A stretch of DNA of 64,000 nucleotides from Halanaeroarchaeum sp. HSR-CO (GCF_024972755.1 NZ_CP087724.1:992001-1056000); one strand, 5' to 3'; counted from the first letter of the stretch, positions 49,728 to 59,057 are shown. Numbers and translations are program-made. The notes: a model not told the origin generated them from the sequence alone.

Positions 49728-50993
49728 ATGGGAGTGTTCGGCACCGACAGACGCGTACTCGTCCTGGCGTTCGCCCGTATGGCGGACGCGCTGGGCAACT
49801 CGTTTCTCATCGTGGTCCTCCCGTTGTACATCGCCTCGGGCCAGATATCGATCGATGCGATCGTGGGGACCAGGCTCCCCATCCTCGGCGTCCCGGTCAC
49901 GGAATCACTGCTCATCGGACTCGCACTGTCGTTGTTCGGCTTCCTGAACAGCTTCTCGCAACCGCTGACGGGCCGGCTCTCCGACCGTCTCGCGAAGCGG
50001 AAGGCGTTCATCCTCGTCGGCCTCGTGTTGCTCGGGCTCGCGAGCGGGGCGTTCATCTTCGTCTCCTCGTACTGGGCCGTCGTCGTCCTGCGAGCCCTCC
50101 AGGGGATCGGCGCGGCGTTGACCATCCCGAGTACCGTCGCGCTGGTCAACGAACTCGCGACCTCGGCGTCGGAGCGCGGCGGGAACTTCGGTGTCTTCAA
50201 CACCTTCCGGCTCATCGGCTTCGGATTCGGGCCGATCATCGCCGGCGTCGTCATCGAGTGGTGGGGCTATCACGCGGCGTTCGCGGTCGCCGTCGCGGGT
50301 GCGTTCCTCAGCTTCCTGCTCGTGGCGGCACTGGTCTCCGACACCGAGGAGACGAAAGCGGACGCCGGCGAGGACCTCTCGATCGCCATCCGTGGTGCGG
50401 GTGACCGCCTACTGGACCCGGTGTTCGCGCTCGGTCTCGGGACCATCGTGATGGGCATCGCCATCGCGATGTTTGCCACGCTCGAAGCCCAGATCAACAC
50501 GCGATTGTCCCAGCCTACCTACATGTTCGGTCTTCAGTTCGGCGCAGTCACCATCGCGAACGTCGTCGCACAGATCCCCGTCGGACGGGCGAGCGACGTC
50601 TACGGCCGCCGGCCGTTCATCCTCCTCGGGTTCTTCTTGCTCATTCCCTCGACCGCGATCCAGGGCTACGTGTTCACGACGGCCGGGATGGTGGTGGTCC
50701 GATTCATCCAGGGTGTCGCGGTCGCGCTGGTCTTCGCCCCCTCGTTAGCGCTCGCCGGGGATCTCGCCAAACGTGGCGCCTCAGGGGCGACGCTGTCAGT
50801 CTTGACGATGTCGTTCGGTCTCGGGACGGCGATCGGACCGCTGACCTCCGGGTTCCTGGTTGCCTACGGGTTCGCCGTCCCGTTCGTGGTCGGGGGCGCG
50901 CTCTCGGTCGCGGCGTTCGGTATCGTGTATTCGCAGGTGGAGGAGACGTTGTCGGACTCGCGGGGGATCCCGTTCGTGTCGACCGCCGACTGA
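49728..50993 (+). CDS. MFS transporter
   Basis: The 421-residue protein has about 12 transmembrane segments. The major-facilitator motif A occurs twice: GRLSDRLAKRKAFI between helices 2 and 3, and GRASDVYGRRPFILL at the equivalent place in the second half. Substrate cannot be told from sequence; drug or metabolite export is common for such genes. It is convergent with the enoyl-CoA hydratase gene, with no gap. Confidence 0.88.
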   Translation: MGVFGTDRRVLVLAFARMADALGNSFLIVVLPLYIASGQISIDAIVGTRLPILGVPVTESLLIGLALSLFGFLNSFSQPLTGRLSDRLAKRKAFILVGLVLLGLASGAFIFVSSYWAVVVLRALQGIGAALTIPSTVALVNELATSASERGGNFGVFNTFRLIGFGFGPIIAGVVIEWWGYHAAFAVAVAGAFLSFLLVAALVSDTEETKADAGEDLSIAIRGAGDRLLDPVFALGLGTIVMGIAIAMFATLEAQINTRLSQPTYMFGLQFGAVTIANVVAQIPVGRASDVYGRRPFILLGFFLLIPSTAIQGYVFTTAGMVVVRFIQGVAVALVFAPSLALAGDLAKRGASGATLSVLTMSFGLGTAIGPLTSGFLVAYGFAVPFVVGGALSVAAFGIVYSQVEETLSDSRGIPFVSTAD

Positions 50994-51764
50994 TCACTCG
51001 AAGTCCGGTTCTCGGTCCGCCAGGAACGCCTCCATCCCTTCTCGCTGGTCGTGGGTGCCGAAGAGGCTCGTCCACGTTCGGCGTTCGAACGCCAGGCCTG
51101 CGGCCTGTGGCCCCTCGTGGGACTGGTTGATGGCTTCTTTGGCCGCCGCGAGCGCGAACGCGGGCTGGCTGGCCAGTTCCGCCGCCAGATCGTCGACCCG
51201 ATCGTACAACTCGTCGTGAGCGACGACCTCGCCGACGAGTCCCAGTTCGTTCGCGTCGCTCGCGTCGACCCGGTCGCCGAAGTAGATGAGTCGACGGGCG
51301 ACCTCGTCGCCGACGAGTCGGGGGAGTCGCTGTGTTCCGCCCCAACCGGGGATAATGCCGAGGTCGATCTCGGTCTGGCCGATGATGGCGCGTTCGCTCG
51401 CGACGCGCATATCACAGCCCAGTGCGATCTCCGCACCGCCGCCGAACGCGTAGCCGTTGATGGCCGCGATGACCGGTGCAGGGAACGATTCGATGGCCTC
51501 GATTAGATCGTGGCCGAGGGTCGCGTATTCGTGGGCTTCGCTCGGACCGAGATCCTTCATGTGGCTGATATCGGCGCCCGCGACGAACGCTTTCTCGCCC
51601 GCTCCAGTAATGACGAGGACGCGGGCCTCGTCTTCTGCTGCTGTGTCGAGGGCGTCCCGGAGGGCGTGGAGCGTCTCGACGTTGAGGGCGTTGAGTTTGT
51701 CGGGTCGGTCGACGGTGATGGTGGCGACGCCGCCGTCGATCTCGTATCGAACAGTGTCGTTCAT
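50994..51764 (-). CDS. Enoyl-CoA hydratase/isomerase family protein
   Basis: The 256-residue crotonase-fold protein has the oxyanion-hole regions KAFVAGADISHM and NGYAFGGGAEIALGCDMRVAS, and TEIDLGIIPGWGGTQRLPRLVG with the typical Glu-bearing loop. It should hydrate or isomerise acyl-CoA thioesters in fatty-acid or amino-acid breakdown. The start MNDTVRYEIDGGVATITVDRP matches the family; the upstream frame is Arg/Ser-rich. Confidence 0.92.
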   Translation of the reverse strand: MNDTVRYEIDGGVATITVDRPDKLNALNVETLHALRDALDTAAEDEARVLVITGAGEKAFVAGADISHMKDLGPSEAHEYATLGHDLIEAIESFPAPVIAAINGYAFGGGAEIALGCDMRVASERAIIGQTEIDLGIIPGWGGTQRLPRLVGDEVARRLIYFGDRVDASDANELGLVGEVVAHDELYDRVDDLAAELASQPAFALAAAKEAINQSHEGPQAAGLAFERRTWTSLFGTHDQREGMEAFLADREPDFE

Positions 51765-51843
51765 GTCCGTCGCCACGACCGTTCGGAGCATAAACGTCCG
51801 GGATACAGAACATCGAAATACGCTCGGGACACAATCGACGTGC

Positions 51844-52323
51844 ATGTCCCTCTCCGAGACGGCGCGCGAGCGCCTCGCCGACATCGTCGAATTACAGCCG
51901 ACGAAGAACAAGGAACTGCAACGACGATGGGAGATGGAGAGTGGTAGCGAGGTGCACCAGTACCTGGAGAACGAACTCAGGGATTACTACTATCGGGACG
52001 AGAACTCCCTGATTCGTGCGACCGCCGAGGGCGTCGCCATTGCGACCGGCGAGGAGATGGCCGACACCCTGGCGGTCCACATGTCCGACCTCGAACGCGA
52101 CATCTTCGCCGTGCTCGCCGGACCGGACGAGCGCTCCCAGAGCGTCGTGTCCGTGCTGCACGTCCTCCAGGACCAGGGGGACGAGGCGTACGACGTGGGC
52201 GAGGTCCGCCGTGCGTTGCAGACGCTCTCGCGGAAGGGGGTCGTCGAGAAGGTCCAGCGGACGGTTCCGACGTTCCGACTCGCCGTCGAACGGGACGCGG
52301 TCGTCATCGACGCCGAGGCTTGA
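51844..52323 (+). CDS. Haloarchaeal DUF5797-like protein (predicted winged-helix)
   Basis: The 159-residue protein begins MSLSETARERLADIVELQPTK and continues KELQRRWEMESGSEVHQYL and YYYRDENSLIRAT. I recall this as a haloarchaeal domain family named DUF5797, but cannot verify it here. The pattern of an N-terminal helical HTH-like part followed by a second winged segment (GEVRRALQTLSRKGVVEKV) suggests DNA binding. It is divergent from the enoyl-CoA hydratase gene. Confidence 0.75.
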   Translation: MSLSETARERLADIVELQPTKNKELQRRWEMESGSEVHQYLENELRDYYYRDENSLIRATAEGVAIATGEEMADTLAVHMSDLERDIFAVLAGPDERSQSVVSVLHVLQDQGDEAYDVGEVRRALQTLSRKGVVEKVQRTVPTFRLAVERDAVVIDAEA

Positions 52324-52338
52324 GTCGACCGCGCCCGG

Positions 52339-53367
52339 TTACCGCCGTCGGTTTCGTCGTGCCGTCAGGACTCGTTGTATGGCCTTGCCGGGGCCGCCGT
52401 CGATGGGCCACCCACGCTGTCGCCAGGCGGGCGGCTCCGGCTCGAAGTGGGGGCATGTCTGTCTGCATTCTGCGGCCGTCTGTTCGTGCCCCGTGGCCCG
52501 ACACGAGGGAACGAAGTCCTCGGACGCGCGCGCCAGTGCGAAGTGTCTGCAGTCCGGCCGCATCGTCTCGACGAACGACCGCCAGCCCCGCTCGTACGCC
52601 CGTTCGGCTATCTCGAGCCGTTTCTCCCGCTTTGCCGCAGGTTCGACGTAGCTGAACCGTGCCGCCGACTCCCCGTAGGTCGTGCTATCGCCGCGTTCCT
52701 CGATGACCGTGCCCGTGTGGCCGACCGCGAGCGTGCGCGGGTGCCACAGTACGTCCGCTTCGCCGTCGCCCACCGCGAGAATACCCGCTTCGACCGGGAG
52801 GTCCTCCAGCAGTGCCGGTTCGACGCGGTCGTCGGTCCGCGTAGTCGCCAGCCAGACCTCGTCCGCCAGCGCGTATGCGACGTCGCGTTCGAGTTGATCG
52901 TGCAGGGCCCGGGCCGCGCTCGCGTCCAGGTCGGGTTTGTTCTCGATGACCACGAGTCGGTCCACCCAGTCCGGGTACGCAGCGATGCGTCTGATCTCGA
53001 TGCGGTTTCCGCGCTTTCGCTCCTCGAGGATTCCCCTATCGCTTGCGCGGTGGATCGCCTCCCGGACGTATCGCCATGGATACCCTGGATCCGGGAGCGC
53101 ATCGCGATAGTACGCCCACTTCTCGGGCGCGTTCCGTACCACGTGGAGGAGGTCGCCGTCCAGTCGCTTCTCGCCGAACTGGCCCCGTCGTTCCAGCGCG
53201 TCCGGGTCGACCTCGACGACGATGGTGTCCCAGCGACGACCACGGGTGCCGAGCTGTCTGGCGACGACCACCGGTCGCTCGTCGGCCGTCTCCGGTGGCC
53301 AGTTGCGTTCTGCCCAGGCACAGACGCGGAGTTCGAACCCGAACTCGTGGTCGGCTTCCGCGTTCAC
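52339..53367 (-). CDS. Haloarchaeal DUF5787-like protein with C-terminal Cys cluster
   Basis: The 342-residue protein contains FGFELRVCAWAERNWPPE, VVARQLGTRGRRWDTIVVEV and VVIENKPDLDASAARAL. The last resembles a restriction-endonuclease-like acidic pair (ENKP). From memory this matches a haloarchaeal family called DUF5787. Near the end four cysteines occur (RPDCRHF, VPSC, AAEC, QTCPHF), a possible zinc or Fe-S site. No ATG fits; a GTG at 53367 is used. It is convergent with the 51844 gene. An RNA/DNA-binding or nuclease role is inferred only. Confidence 0.68.
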   Translation of the reverse strand: MNAEADHEFGFELRVCAWAERNWPPETADERPVVVARQLGTRGRRWDTIVVEVDPDALERRGQFGEKRLDGDLLHVVRNAPEKWAYYRDALPDPGYPWRYVREAIHRASDRGILEERKRGNRIEIRRIAAYPDWVDRLVVIENKPDLDASAARALHDQLERDVAYALADEVWLATTRTDDRVEPALLEDLPVEAGILAVGDGEADVLWHPRTLAVGHTGTVIEERGDSTTYGESAARFSYVEPAAKREKRLEIAERAYERGWRSFVETMRPDCRHFALARASEDFVPSCRATGHEQTAAECRQTCPHFEPEPPAWRQRGWPIDGGPGKAIQRVLTARRNRRR

Positions 53368-53455
53368 GGTCGATTGCAGACGCTCCGGGGAGATAACCGT
53401 TTGGCGGCGGCTATCCGTGGGCCGATCGGGCGCTCGGATGGGTTCCGGACCCGGT

Positions 53456-53881
53456 TCAGATGCCCTCGTCTTCCAGGAACCCACGGGCTTCGCGGAGGAT
53501 GTCCCGCGGCCCGTCCTGGGTGATGGTGTTGATCGCTTGCTCGTAGTCCCGCCACTGGAGGTCTCGGTGCTCGGAGGAGAGTTCTGCGCTCGCCTCGAAG
53601 GACTTCGCGATGAACAGGTGGACCGTTTTGTGAATCCGGTTACCGTTCGCCTCGAAGACGTAGTCGTAGTCCTCTCGGAAGCCGTCGATGAGGCGGAACT
53701 CCTCGATGCCGGCTTCCTCCATGACCTCGCGGATGGCGGTCTGTTGTAACTCTTCGTTCCCCTCCACTCCACCCTTGGGGAACTCCCAGTCCCCTGGTCG
53801 GGATTTGAGGAGGAGGTACTCGCGCCGGCCCCGCGTGTCGCGGAACAGGATCGCACCGGCGCTCGTAGCTTCGACCGTCAT
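53456..53881 (-). CDS. Nudix hydrolase (diadenosine tetraphosphatase-like)
   Basis: The 141-residue protein has a complete Nudix box (GGVEGNEELQQTAIREVMEEAG) with all Glu residues. It also has WEFPKGG and a C-terminal WRDYEQAINTI helix typical of Ap4A hydrolases. It starts MTVEATSAGAILFR, directly before the first strand. It is divergent from the S10-like gene. Confidence 0.9.
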   Translation of the reverse strand: MTVEATSAGAILFRDTRGRREYLLLKSRPGDWEFPKGGVEGNEELQQTAIREVMEEAGIEEFRLIDGFREDYDYVFEANGNRIHKTVHLFIAKSFEASAELSSEHRDLQWRDYEQAINTITQDGPRDILREARGFLEDEGI

Positions 53882-53996
53882 TTGACGAATGGTATACTGC
53901 CATGCAATAAGAGAATGTCGGAGTACGCGACGACCTGGCACGGGGGAAGCCAAACACACGGTTTTTGCTGGTCGGCACCGATTTCCCGGTATATCA

Positions 53997-54305
53997 ATGA
54001 CCGTCGTCACCCGATTCTCGTTCAAGAGCGGCGATAGGGAGGCTCTCGACGCGGTGGTCGAGGACATCGTCGAGACGAGTCGCCGCAAAGGCGCGGAGAT
54101 GAAAGGACCGCATCAGGACCCGCCGACAGACCACGAAGTCACGCTTTACCGTCGTCTCGATGGCGACGCCGACGCCGGGTCGGACAACTGGACCTACACG
54201 GTGTTTCAGCGTCGGATCGACCTTCGGGGATACGACGAACTGGCCAGAGACTTCCTCGAGAAGGACTATCCGGACAGCATCCAGATCGAAGCCGAAGTGA
54301 AATGA
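53997..54305 (+). CDS. S10/mL48-family ribosomal protein paralog
   Basis: The 102-residue protein matches the uS10 fold: MTVVTRFSFKSGDREAL, then VETSRRKGAEMKGPHQDPP (the S10 loop region) and YTVFQRRIDLRGYDELARDF. The usual S10 gene lies in the str operon next to EF-1-alpha, not here, so this is a second, divergent S10-like protein. Similar extra copies occur in haloarchaea. It may be a ribosome-associated or moonlighting factor; function is unknown. Confidence 0.8.
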   Translation: MTVVTRFSFKSGDREALDAVVEDIVETSRRKGAEMKGPHQDPPTDHEVTLYRRLDGDADAGSDNWTYTVFQRRIDLRGYDELARDFLEKDYPDSIQIEAEVK

Positions 54306-54363
54306 CCGCGTCGCGGTCCCTGTTCTGCCGTAGACCCGTCGAAACGAGCAGAAGGGGCGTCCC

Positions 54364-54624
54364 CTAGAAGCTACTCTCGCCGATCTTCTCTATGAACTCC
54401 ACGGTCCCCTGGTGGGACTCCGTGTCGAAGTCCGTCACGCGTGCCCGGATACGGGTATCGACGGACCCGCTCGGGGCGCCTTCGACGTGCAAGATCGTAT
54501 CGCCGACGCGAGCGACGAACCCCTCGTCCGATTGGCCGGTGACGAACAGCTCGAGTTCGTCTCCGACGTCGAAGGACGGCGTCTTCGTCCGGAAGCTGAA
54601 TCCGGCGAAGAAGGGGTTGGTCAT
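54364..54624 (-). CDS. Small TRAM/OB-fold-like protein
   Basis: The 86-residue protein has the beta-barrel pattern of TRAM domains: VGDELELFVTGQSDEGFVARVGDTILHVEG, then IRARVTDFDTESHQGTVEFIE. TRAM domains bind RNA or serve as cold-shock-like proteins in archaea. Its start codon overlaps the NhaC stop by four bases, so it is coupled to the transporter. I recall a similar haloarchaeal DUF family but do not assign a name. Confidence 0.75.
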   Translation of the reverse strand: MTNPFFAGFSFRTKTPSFDVGDELELFVTGQSDEGFVARVGDTILHVEGAPSGSVDTRIRARVTDFDTESHQGTVEFIEKIGESSF

Positions 54625-56171
54625 ACGCGAGCCACCTCCTCGGACGCGCGATCAGTGGTGTACTCCCGCCCGAAGCCGGTGAGGGCTGCGAAGAGGAACA
54701 CACCGACGAGCAGCCAGCCGTGGAAGACGAACGGGACGACCGAGATGGGCTGGACCAGCAACTGGTCGACGCCGTACTCTGCGACGAGTCCAGGCATCTG
54801 TGCGTAGCCGACGAGGACGCCGCCCGCCCACGGGAAGATGTACCCGAGTGCGGAGGTGTTCGCGTCGAGGATGTTGGCGCGCCGGTAGCCGTTGATGTTG
54901 TACCGTTCACCGATACGAGCGATGTACGGCGCGATCGCGATCTCTGCGGCCGTGTTGATCGTGATCATCGCGTTCATCGCACCGGTCCCGAGGACCATCG
55001 TGGTCTCGGCACGGGTCACGTTCGTCGCGACCCTGTTGAGCAGCCAGTCCTGTAACGCCTCGAAACCGCCGCCGCGGATCATGATCCGGGCACCGGCGAC
55101 GATGAGCAGTGTCAGGACGATGAGCGGGAAGAATCCGACGGCACCGCTGTAGAGACTTCCAGAGACGCCGGTCTCGGTCCCCGGCACGAGCGTCACGAAC
55201 GGGAGCCACGATAGCGACTGCGCAGTGGCCAGCCCCTCCGGCGCCTCGAACGCGAGGATGTCGGCGACCGAGGAGAGACCGAGTGCCACGTTGAAGACGA
55301 TAGCGGTCACGATACCCCACGAGATGGCCTCGACGATGTGACGGCCACGGACCGCCGTCGCGATGACGATAGCGATGGACGCGAGGTGGACGAGACCCAG
55401 GGGCGTCCCCTCGAGAGAGGCCGCCCCTTCGAGGGACAGCGTTGGCATCGTGAACCCGGCGACCAGGTAGCCGGCGAATGCGATTACTGCAGCGATGATG
55501 GCGTACTTGAACCGTGAGGCGACCACGCCACCGATGTCGGAGTCCTGGGTCACCGCACTGACGATGGTCGTGTCACTCACTGGCGCCAGGTTGTCCCCGA
55601 AGACCGCCCCCGAGAGGATGGCACCGAAGAGCAGGACCGGATTCGCCCCGAGCAGGACGCCGGCGGGGAAAAAGAGCGTGACGAACGCGATGGTCGTCCC
55701 GTAGCCGGTCCCGATACCGGTTGCGAGAACGGCCGCCAGGACGAAGGTCACCGCAGGGAACAGCTCGGCGCCGACCTGGAGGGCATCGGCAGCCCAGATG
55801 AGCCCGTCGACGAAGCCGCCGACCTGAAGCGTCTCGGAGAACATACCTGCCCACAGCCACGCGACGATCGCGGTGGCCGCGACGCGTTGTGTCATGCCCT
55901 CGAAGATGGTGTTCGCGTATCCGGCCCAGGAGCCCTTGACGAAGAACATGCCGATGACGAGTGCTACCAGCATTCCGGCAACGAGTCCTCTGGTGTCACC
56001 GATCTGTAATACGCCGCTCTGGAAGATGGCCCAGACGATGAACAGTCCCAGGGGGATTCCGCTCGCCCACTTTCCGCCGTAGAACTCGATGTCGGGCTCG
56101 TCTCCTCCTTCCTGAACGTCTGAAAATTCGTCCATTACATCCTCATCGAGGTCGTCTTCGCTGCCTGCCAT
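54621..56171 (-). CDS. nhaC: Na+/H+ antiporter, NhaC family
   Basis: The 516-residue membrane protein has about 11-12 transmembrane segments. It carries NhaC-type conserved regions: GDNLAPVSDTTIVSAVTQDSDI, GYGTTIAFVTLFFPAGVLLGANPVLLFGAILSG and INTAAEIAIAPYIARIGERY. It exchanges Na+ for H+ at the membrane, relevant in high salt. A charged N-terminal tail (DEDVMDEFSDVQEGGDEPDIEF) precedes the first helix. Amino-acid/H+ family members also have this fold, so the substrate is inferred. Confidence 0.87.
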   Translation of the reverse strand: MAGSEDDLDEDVMDEFSDVQEGGDEPDIEFYGGKWASGIPLGLFIVWAIFQSGVLQIGDTRGLVAGMLVALVIGMFFVKGSWAGYANTIFEGMTQRVAATAIVAWLWAGMFSETLQVGGFVDGLIWAADALQVGAELFPAVTFVLAAVLATGIGTGYGTTIAFVTLFFPAGVLLGANPVLLFGAILSGAVFGDNLAPVSDTTIVSAVTQDSDIGGVVASRFKYAIIAAVIAFAGYLVAGFTMPTLSLEGAASLEGTPLGLVHLASIAIVIATAVRGRHIVEAISWGIVTAIVFNVALGLSSVADILAFEAPEGLATAQSLSWLPFVTLVPGTETGVSGSLYSGAVGFFPLIVLTLLIVAGARIMIRGGGFEALQDWLLNRVATNVTRAETTMVLGTGAMNAMITINTAAEIAIAPYIARIGERYNINGYRRANILDANTSALGYIFPWAGGVLVGYAQMPGLVAEYGVDQLLVQPISVVPFVFHGWLLVGVFLFAALTGFGREYTTDRASEEVARV

Positions 56172-56204
56172 TGCTAGCTCTCACCTATCGGAGTCATCGA
56201 CCAC

Positions 56205-56218
56205 ATGGGTATAAATAA
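56205..56218 (-). promoter_or_regulatory. TATA box of the nhaC gene (may also serve the divergent amidohydrolase)
   Basis: On the minus strand ttatttata lies about 43 bases before the nhaC ATG, which fits a short leader. On the plus strand the same DNA reads tataaataa, about 65-70 bases before the amidohydrolase ATG. A shared divergent promoter is possible. Confidence 0.5.
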
Positions 56219-56281
56219 CCCTGACTTTCCCAGGAGAAACCCGAGGGGTGGCTTCATGGGTTTTCCGTTCCAGTATCGACC

Positions 56282-57556
56282 ATGGACCCAACGACGCGGT
56301 CGCAACTGATCGACCTTCGGCGGGAGCTACATCGGTATCCCGAACCGGCATGGTGTGAGTTCTGGACGACGAGTCGGATCGTCGATGAGTTCGAACGTAT
56401 CGGCGTCGACGACTACCATGTGGGACGAGCGGTCCTGTCGTCGCCCGATCGAATGGCCGTCCCGGACGAGGCGGCCCGCTCTGAGTGGCTCGAGCGGGCT
56501 CGCGAGAACGACGCCCGATACGACGTCCTCGAGGCGACGACCGGCGGCCACACCGGCGCCATCGCGGTCCTCGAACGGGGGGCGGGCCCGACCGTCGCGC
56601 TCCGCGTCGACATCGACGCGCTCTGGATCGAGGAGTCGGTAGATGGCGCACACGCCCCCGCCGAGTTGGATTTCAGGTCGCAGACGGGCGAGACAATGCA
56701 CGCGTGCGGACACGATGCGCACGCGACGATCGGTATCGGCGTCCTCGAGGCCGTCGCCCAGTCGTCCTTCCAGGGGACGTTCAAGGTGTTCTTCCAGCCG
56801 GCCGAAGAGCAGGTTGGCGGTGGGAAAGCGATGGCCGAGAGCGGTCACCTGGACGACGTGGAGTATCTCTTCGCGCTCCACGTCGGGCTAGACCATCCGA
56901 CGGGAACGGTCGTGGCCGGTATCGACGAGTTCCTCGCGGTCAATCACTTCGATGCGGACTTCGTCGGCGAATCCGCACACGCCGGCGCCCACCCGGAAGC
57001 GGGGCGAAACGCGGTGCAGGCGATGACGACGGCCGTGCAGAACCTGTACGGCATCGCCCGGCACGATGGCGGCGCGACGCGTGTGAACGTCGGCCCGGTC
57101 GGCGGCGGGTCCTCATCCAATATCGTTCCAGCGACGGCGTTCGTTGAGGGAGAGGTCCGCGGTGAGACGACCGAGTTGATGGAATACATGCGCGAACGCG
57201 CGAACGTGATCCTCGAGAACGCCGCCGACATGCACGACTGCGACGTCGACGTCGAGACGGTCGGCCAGGCGCCGAGTGCCGAGAGCGACGACGAACTGAT
57301 CGACCTGGTGTCCGCCGTCGCTCACGAACACTCGGCCGTCACGGACCTGGTCGAGCGCGCACCGCTCGGTGGGAGCGAGGACGCGACGTACCTCATGCGT
57401 GCGGTCCAAGAACGTGGCGGACTGGCGACGTACGTCGTCGTCGGGACCGACCATCCGGGCGGTCACCACACCGACACCTTCGACGTAGACGAGGAGACCA
57501 TCCCCATCGCCGTGGAGGTCCTGACCGACGCCGTCCTCGCCGTCGGTGACCGGTGA
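56282..57556 (+). CDS. M20 family amidohydrolase (AbgA-like)
   Basis: The 424-residue protein is an M20/peptidase D-type metallohydrolase: RRELHRYPEPAWCEFWT, ALRVDIDALWI, MHACGHDAHATIG (metal ligands), FFQPAEEQVGGG, HVGLDHPTGT, and a final GTDHPGGHHTDTFDVDEE. The layout resembles AbgA, the p-aminobenzoyl-glutamate hydrolase subunit, and related aminoacylases. It cleaves an N-acyl amino acid; the true substrate is unknown. It is divergent from nhaC. Confidence 0.87.
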   Translation: MDPTTRSQLIDLRRELHRYPEPAWCEFWTTSRIVDEFERIGVDDYHVGRAVLSSPDRMAVPDEAARSEWLERARENDARYDVLEATTGGHTGAIAVLERGAGPTVALRVDIDALWIEESVDGAHAPAELDFRSQTGETMHACGHDAHATIGIGVLEAVAQSSFQGTFKVFFQPAEEQVGGGKAMAESGHLDDVEYLFALHVGLDHPTGTVVAGIDEFLAVNHFDADFVGESAHAGAHPEAGRNAVQAMTTAVQNLYGIARHDGGATRVNVGPVGGGSSSNIVPATAFVEGEVRGETTELMEYMRERANVILENAADMHDCDVDVETVGQAPSAESDDELIDLVSAVAHEHSAVTDLVERAPLGGSEDATYLMRAVQERGGLATYVVVGTDHPGGHHTDTFDVDEETIPIAVEVLTDAVLAVGDR

Positions 57557-57577
57557 GACATCCCTCTCCGATCGACG

Positions 57578-58945
57578 TTAGTACTTCGGGTCGGCTCCGG
57601 TGACGGCGTAGACGTCGTCCATGATGGTATCGCGACGGTCCTGCCACGCCGAAAGCCCCGCCGGCGAGTCCGGATAGTCACCGTAGTGATCGATGAGCGT
57701 GTCGGCGTGGCGTTTGGTCCGGTAGAGCTGGAGGACGGTGTCCCAATAGCCGAGCGCGCCGAAGACAGTTTTGAGTTTGAGCGCGATGTCGAATTCGGCC
57801 GTGCCAGAGTAGAGCGCTTCGGAGAGTTTGTCCGTCGGCAGTGAGGCGAGCAGCCCCATCATCGTGTCCACGTCGAGGGCGGTCGTGAAGATGTTGTAGA
57901 CGTCGAGGCCGGCGTAGCGGGCGCCGAAGTGGTCCATGACGCGCTCGTTGTACGCCCAGAGCGTCGCTTCGCTCACGTCACCGGTCTCGATGGCGCTGAT
58001 CGCTCGTTCCCCCGCGTACTCGCCGGCGTAGGCGGCCCCGGCGATACCTCCACCGGTCGTGGGATTGACGTGTCCGGCGGCGTCGCCGACGGCCATGAAT
58101 CCCGGAGCGACCGCCGAATCGTAGGGCCGTCTCGTCGGCAGGGCGGCCCCGAGTTTGTCGCGGACCTCGGCCCCGGCGAACTCGGGGCGATTGCGAAGGT
58201 CCCGTTTGAGGTCGTCGACGAGGTGCATCGGTGACTCCGTCATCTGGAAGCCGAGGCCGGCGTTGATCGTCGTCTCCGTCCGCGGGAAGTACCAGACGTA
58301 GCCCGCGGCGCGATCGGTCGGCTTGAACACGAGTGCGTCGGACCACTCGACCGGCTCGGGTACCTCGACGACCTCCCGATAGGCCGAGGTGAACTGACTG
58401 TACCTGACGTTCGTATCGAAGGTGGTGTCGGAGAAATCGGTGGCATCCTGGAGAATCGAGAGGGTGCCTGCGGCGTCGATGACGATATCACCCTCGTAGC
58501 GCACGAACTCGCCTTCGTGAACCCCCTCGACACCGACGACGCGGCCGTCCTCCTGGACGACGTCCTTGACGACGGTGTCGTAGTGGAACTCGACGCCTGC
58601 CTCCTCGGCGGCCTGAATGATCCTTCGGCCGTACTCCCATCGATCGACCACGGCGAGTTCACCCGGGACGGGAATCTCCAGGACGACGTCCTCCTGAGGA
58701 ATCTCGAATCGCCCGTGATCGACGTCGGTGTTCGTCATCGCCGGTTCGATCTTCGACTTGGGGATGGCCGAGGGGAACGCGTCGGCGCTCTTGATGGCAT
58801 CGCCACAGGCGATGTGTCCGGCCTCCGTCGCGTTCTTCCGTTCGAGGATGACGACGTCGTAGCCAGCGTCGGCGATGGTCGCGGCCGCGTAGTTGCCTGC
58901 GGTCCCCGCCCCCACGACGACCACGTCGTACTCCTGTGTGGACAT
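57578..58945 (-). CDS. Geranylgeranyl reductase family protein (digeranylgeranylglycerophospholipid reductase type)
   Basis: The 455-residue flavoprotein has an FAD-binding N-terminus (DVVVVGAGTAGNYAAATIADAG) and the geranylgeranyl-reductase signature near PGFMAVGDAAGHVNPTTGGGI. It also has YVWYFPRTETTINAGLGF. It saturates the isoprenoid chains of archaeal lipids or quinones. The start MSTQEYDVVVVGAG fits the family. The next plus-strand gene starts 143 bases away in divergent orientation. Confidence 0.88.
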   Translation of the reverse strand: MSTQEYDVVVVGAGTAGNYAAATIADAGYDVVILERKNATEAGHIACGDAIKSADAFPSAIPKSKIEPAMTNTDVDHGRFEIPQEDVVLEIPVPGELAVVDRWEYGRRIIQAAEEAGVEFHYDTVVKDVVQEDGRVVGVEGVHEGEFVRYEGDIVIDAAGTLSILQDATDFSDTTFDTNVRYSQFTSAYREVVEVPEPVEWSDALVFKPTDRAAGYVWYFPRTETTINAGLGFQMTESPMHLVDDLKRDLRNRPEFAGAEVRDKLGAALPTRRPYDSAVAPGFMAVGDAAGHVNPTTGGGIAGAAYAGEYAGERAISAIETGDVSEATLWAYNERVMDHFGARYAGLDVYNIFTTALDVDTMMGLLASLPTDKLSEALYSGTAEFDIALKLKTVFGALGYWDTVLQLYRTKRHADTLIDHYGDYPDSPAGLSAWQDRRDTIMDDVYAVTGADPKY

Positions 58946-59057
58946 ACCACCTCCAGTACGTCCACGGTCAAAAATCCTTGTTGCAGCGGCGAACGACGTG
59001 AAACCGTCCCAACTCGTGACGCGGTCGCGGACTGTCATCGCCAGATTTGCCACAATC

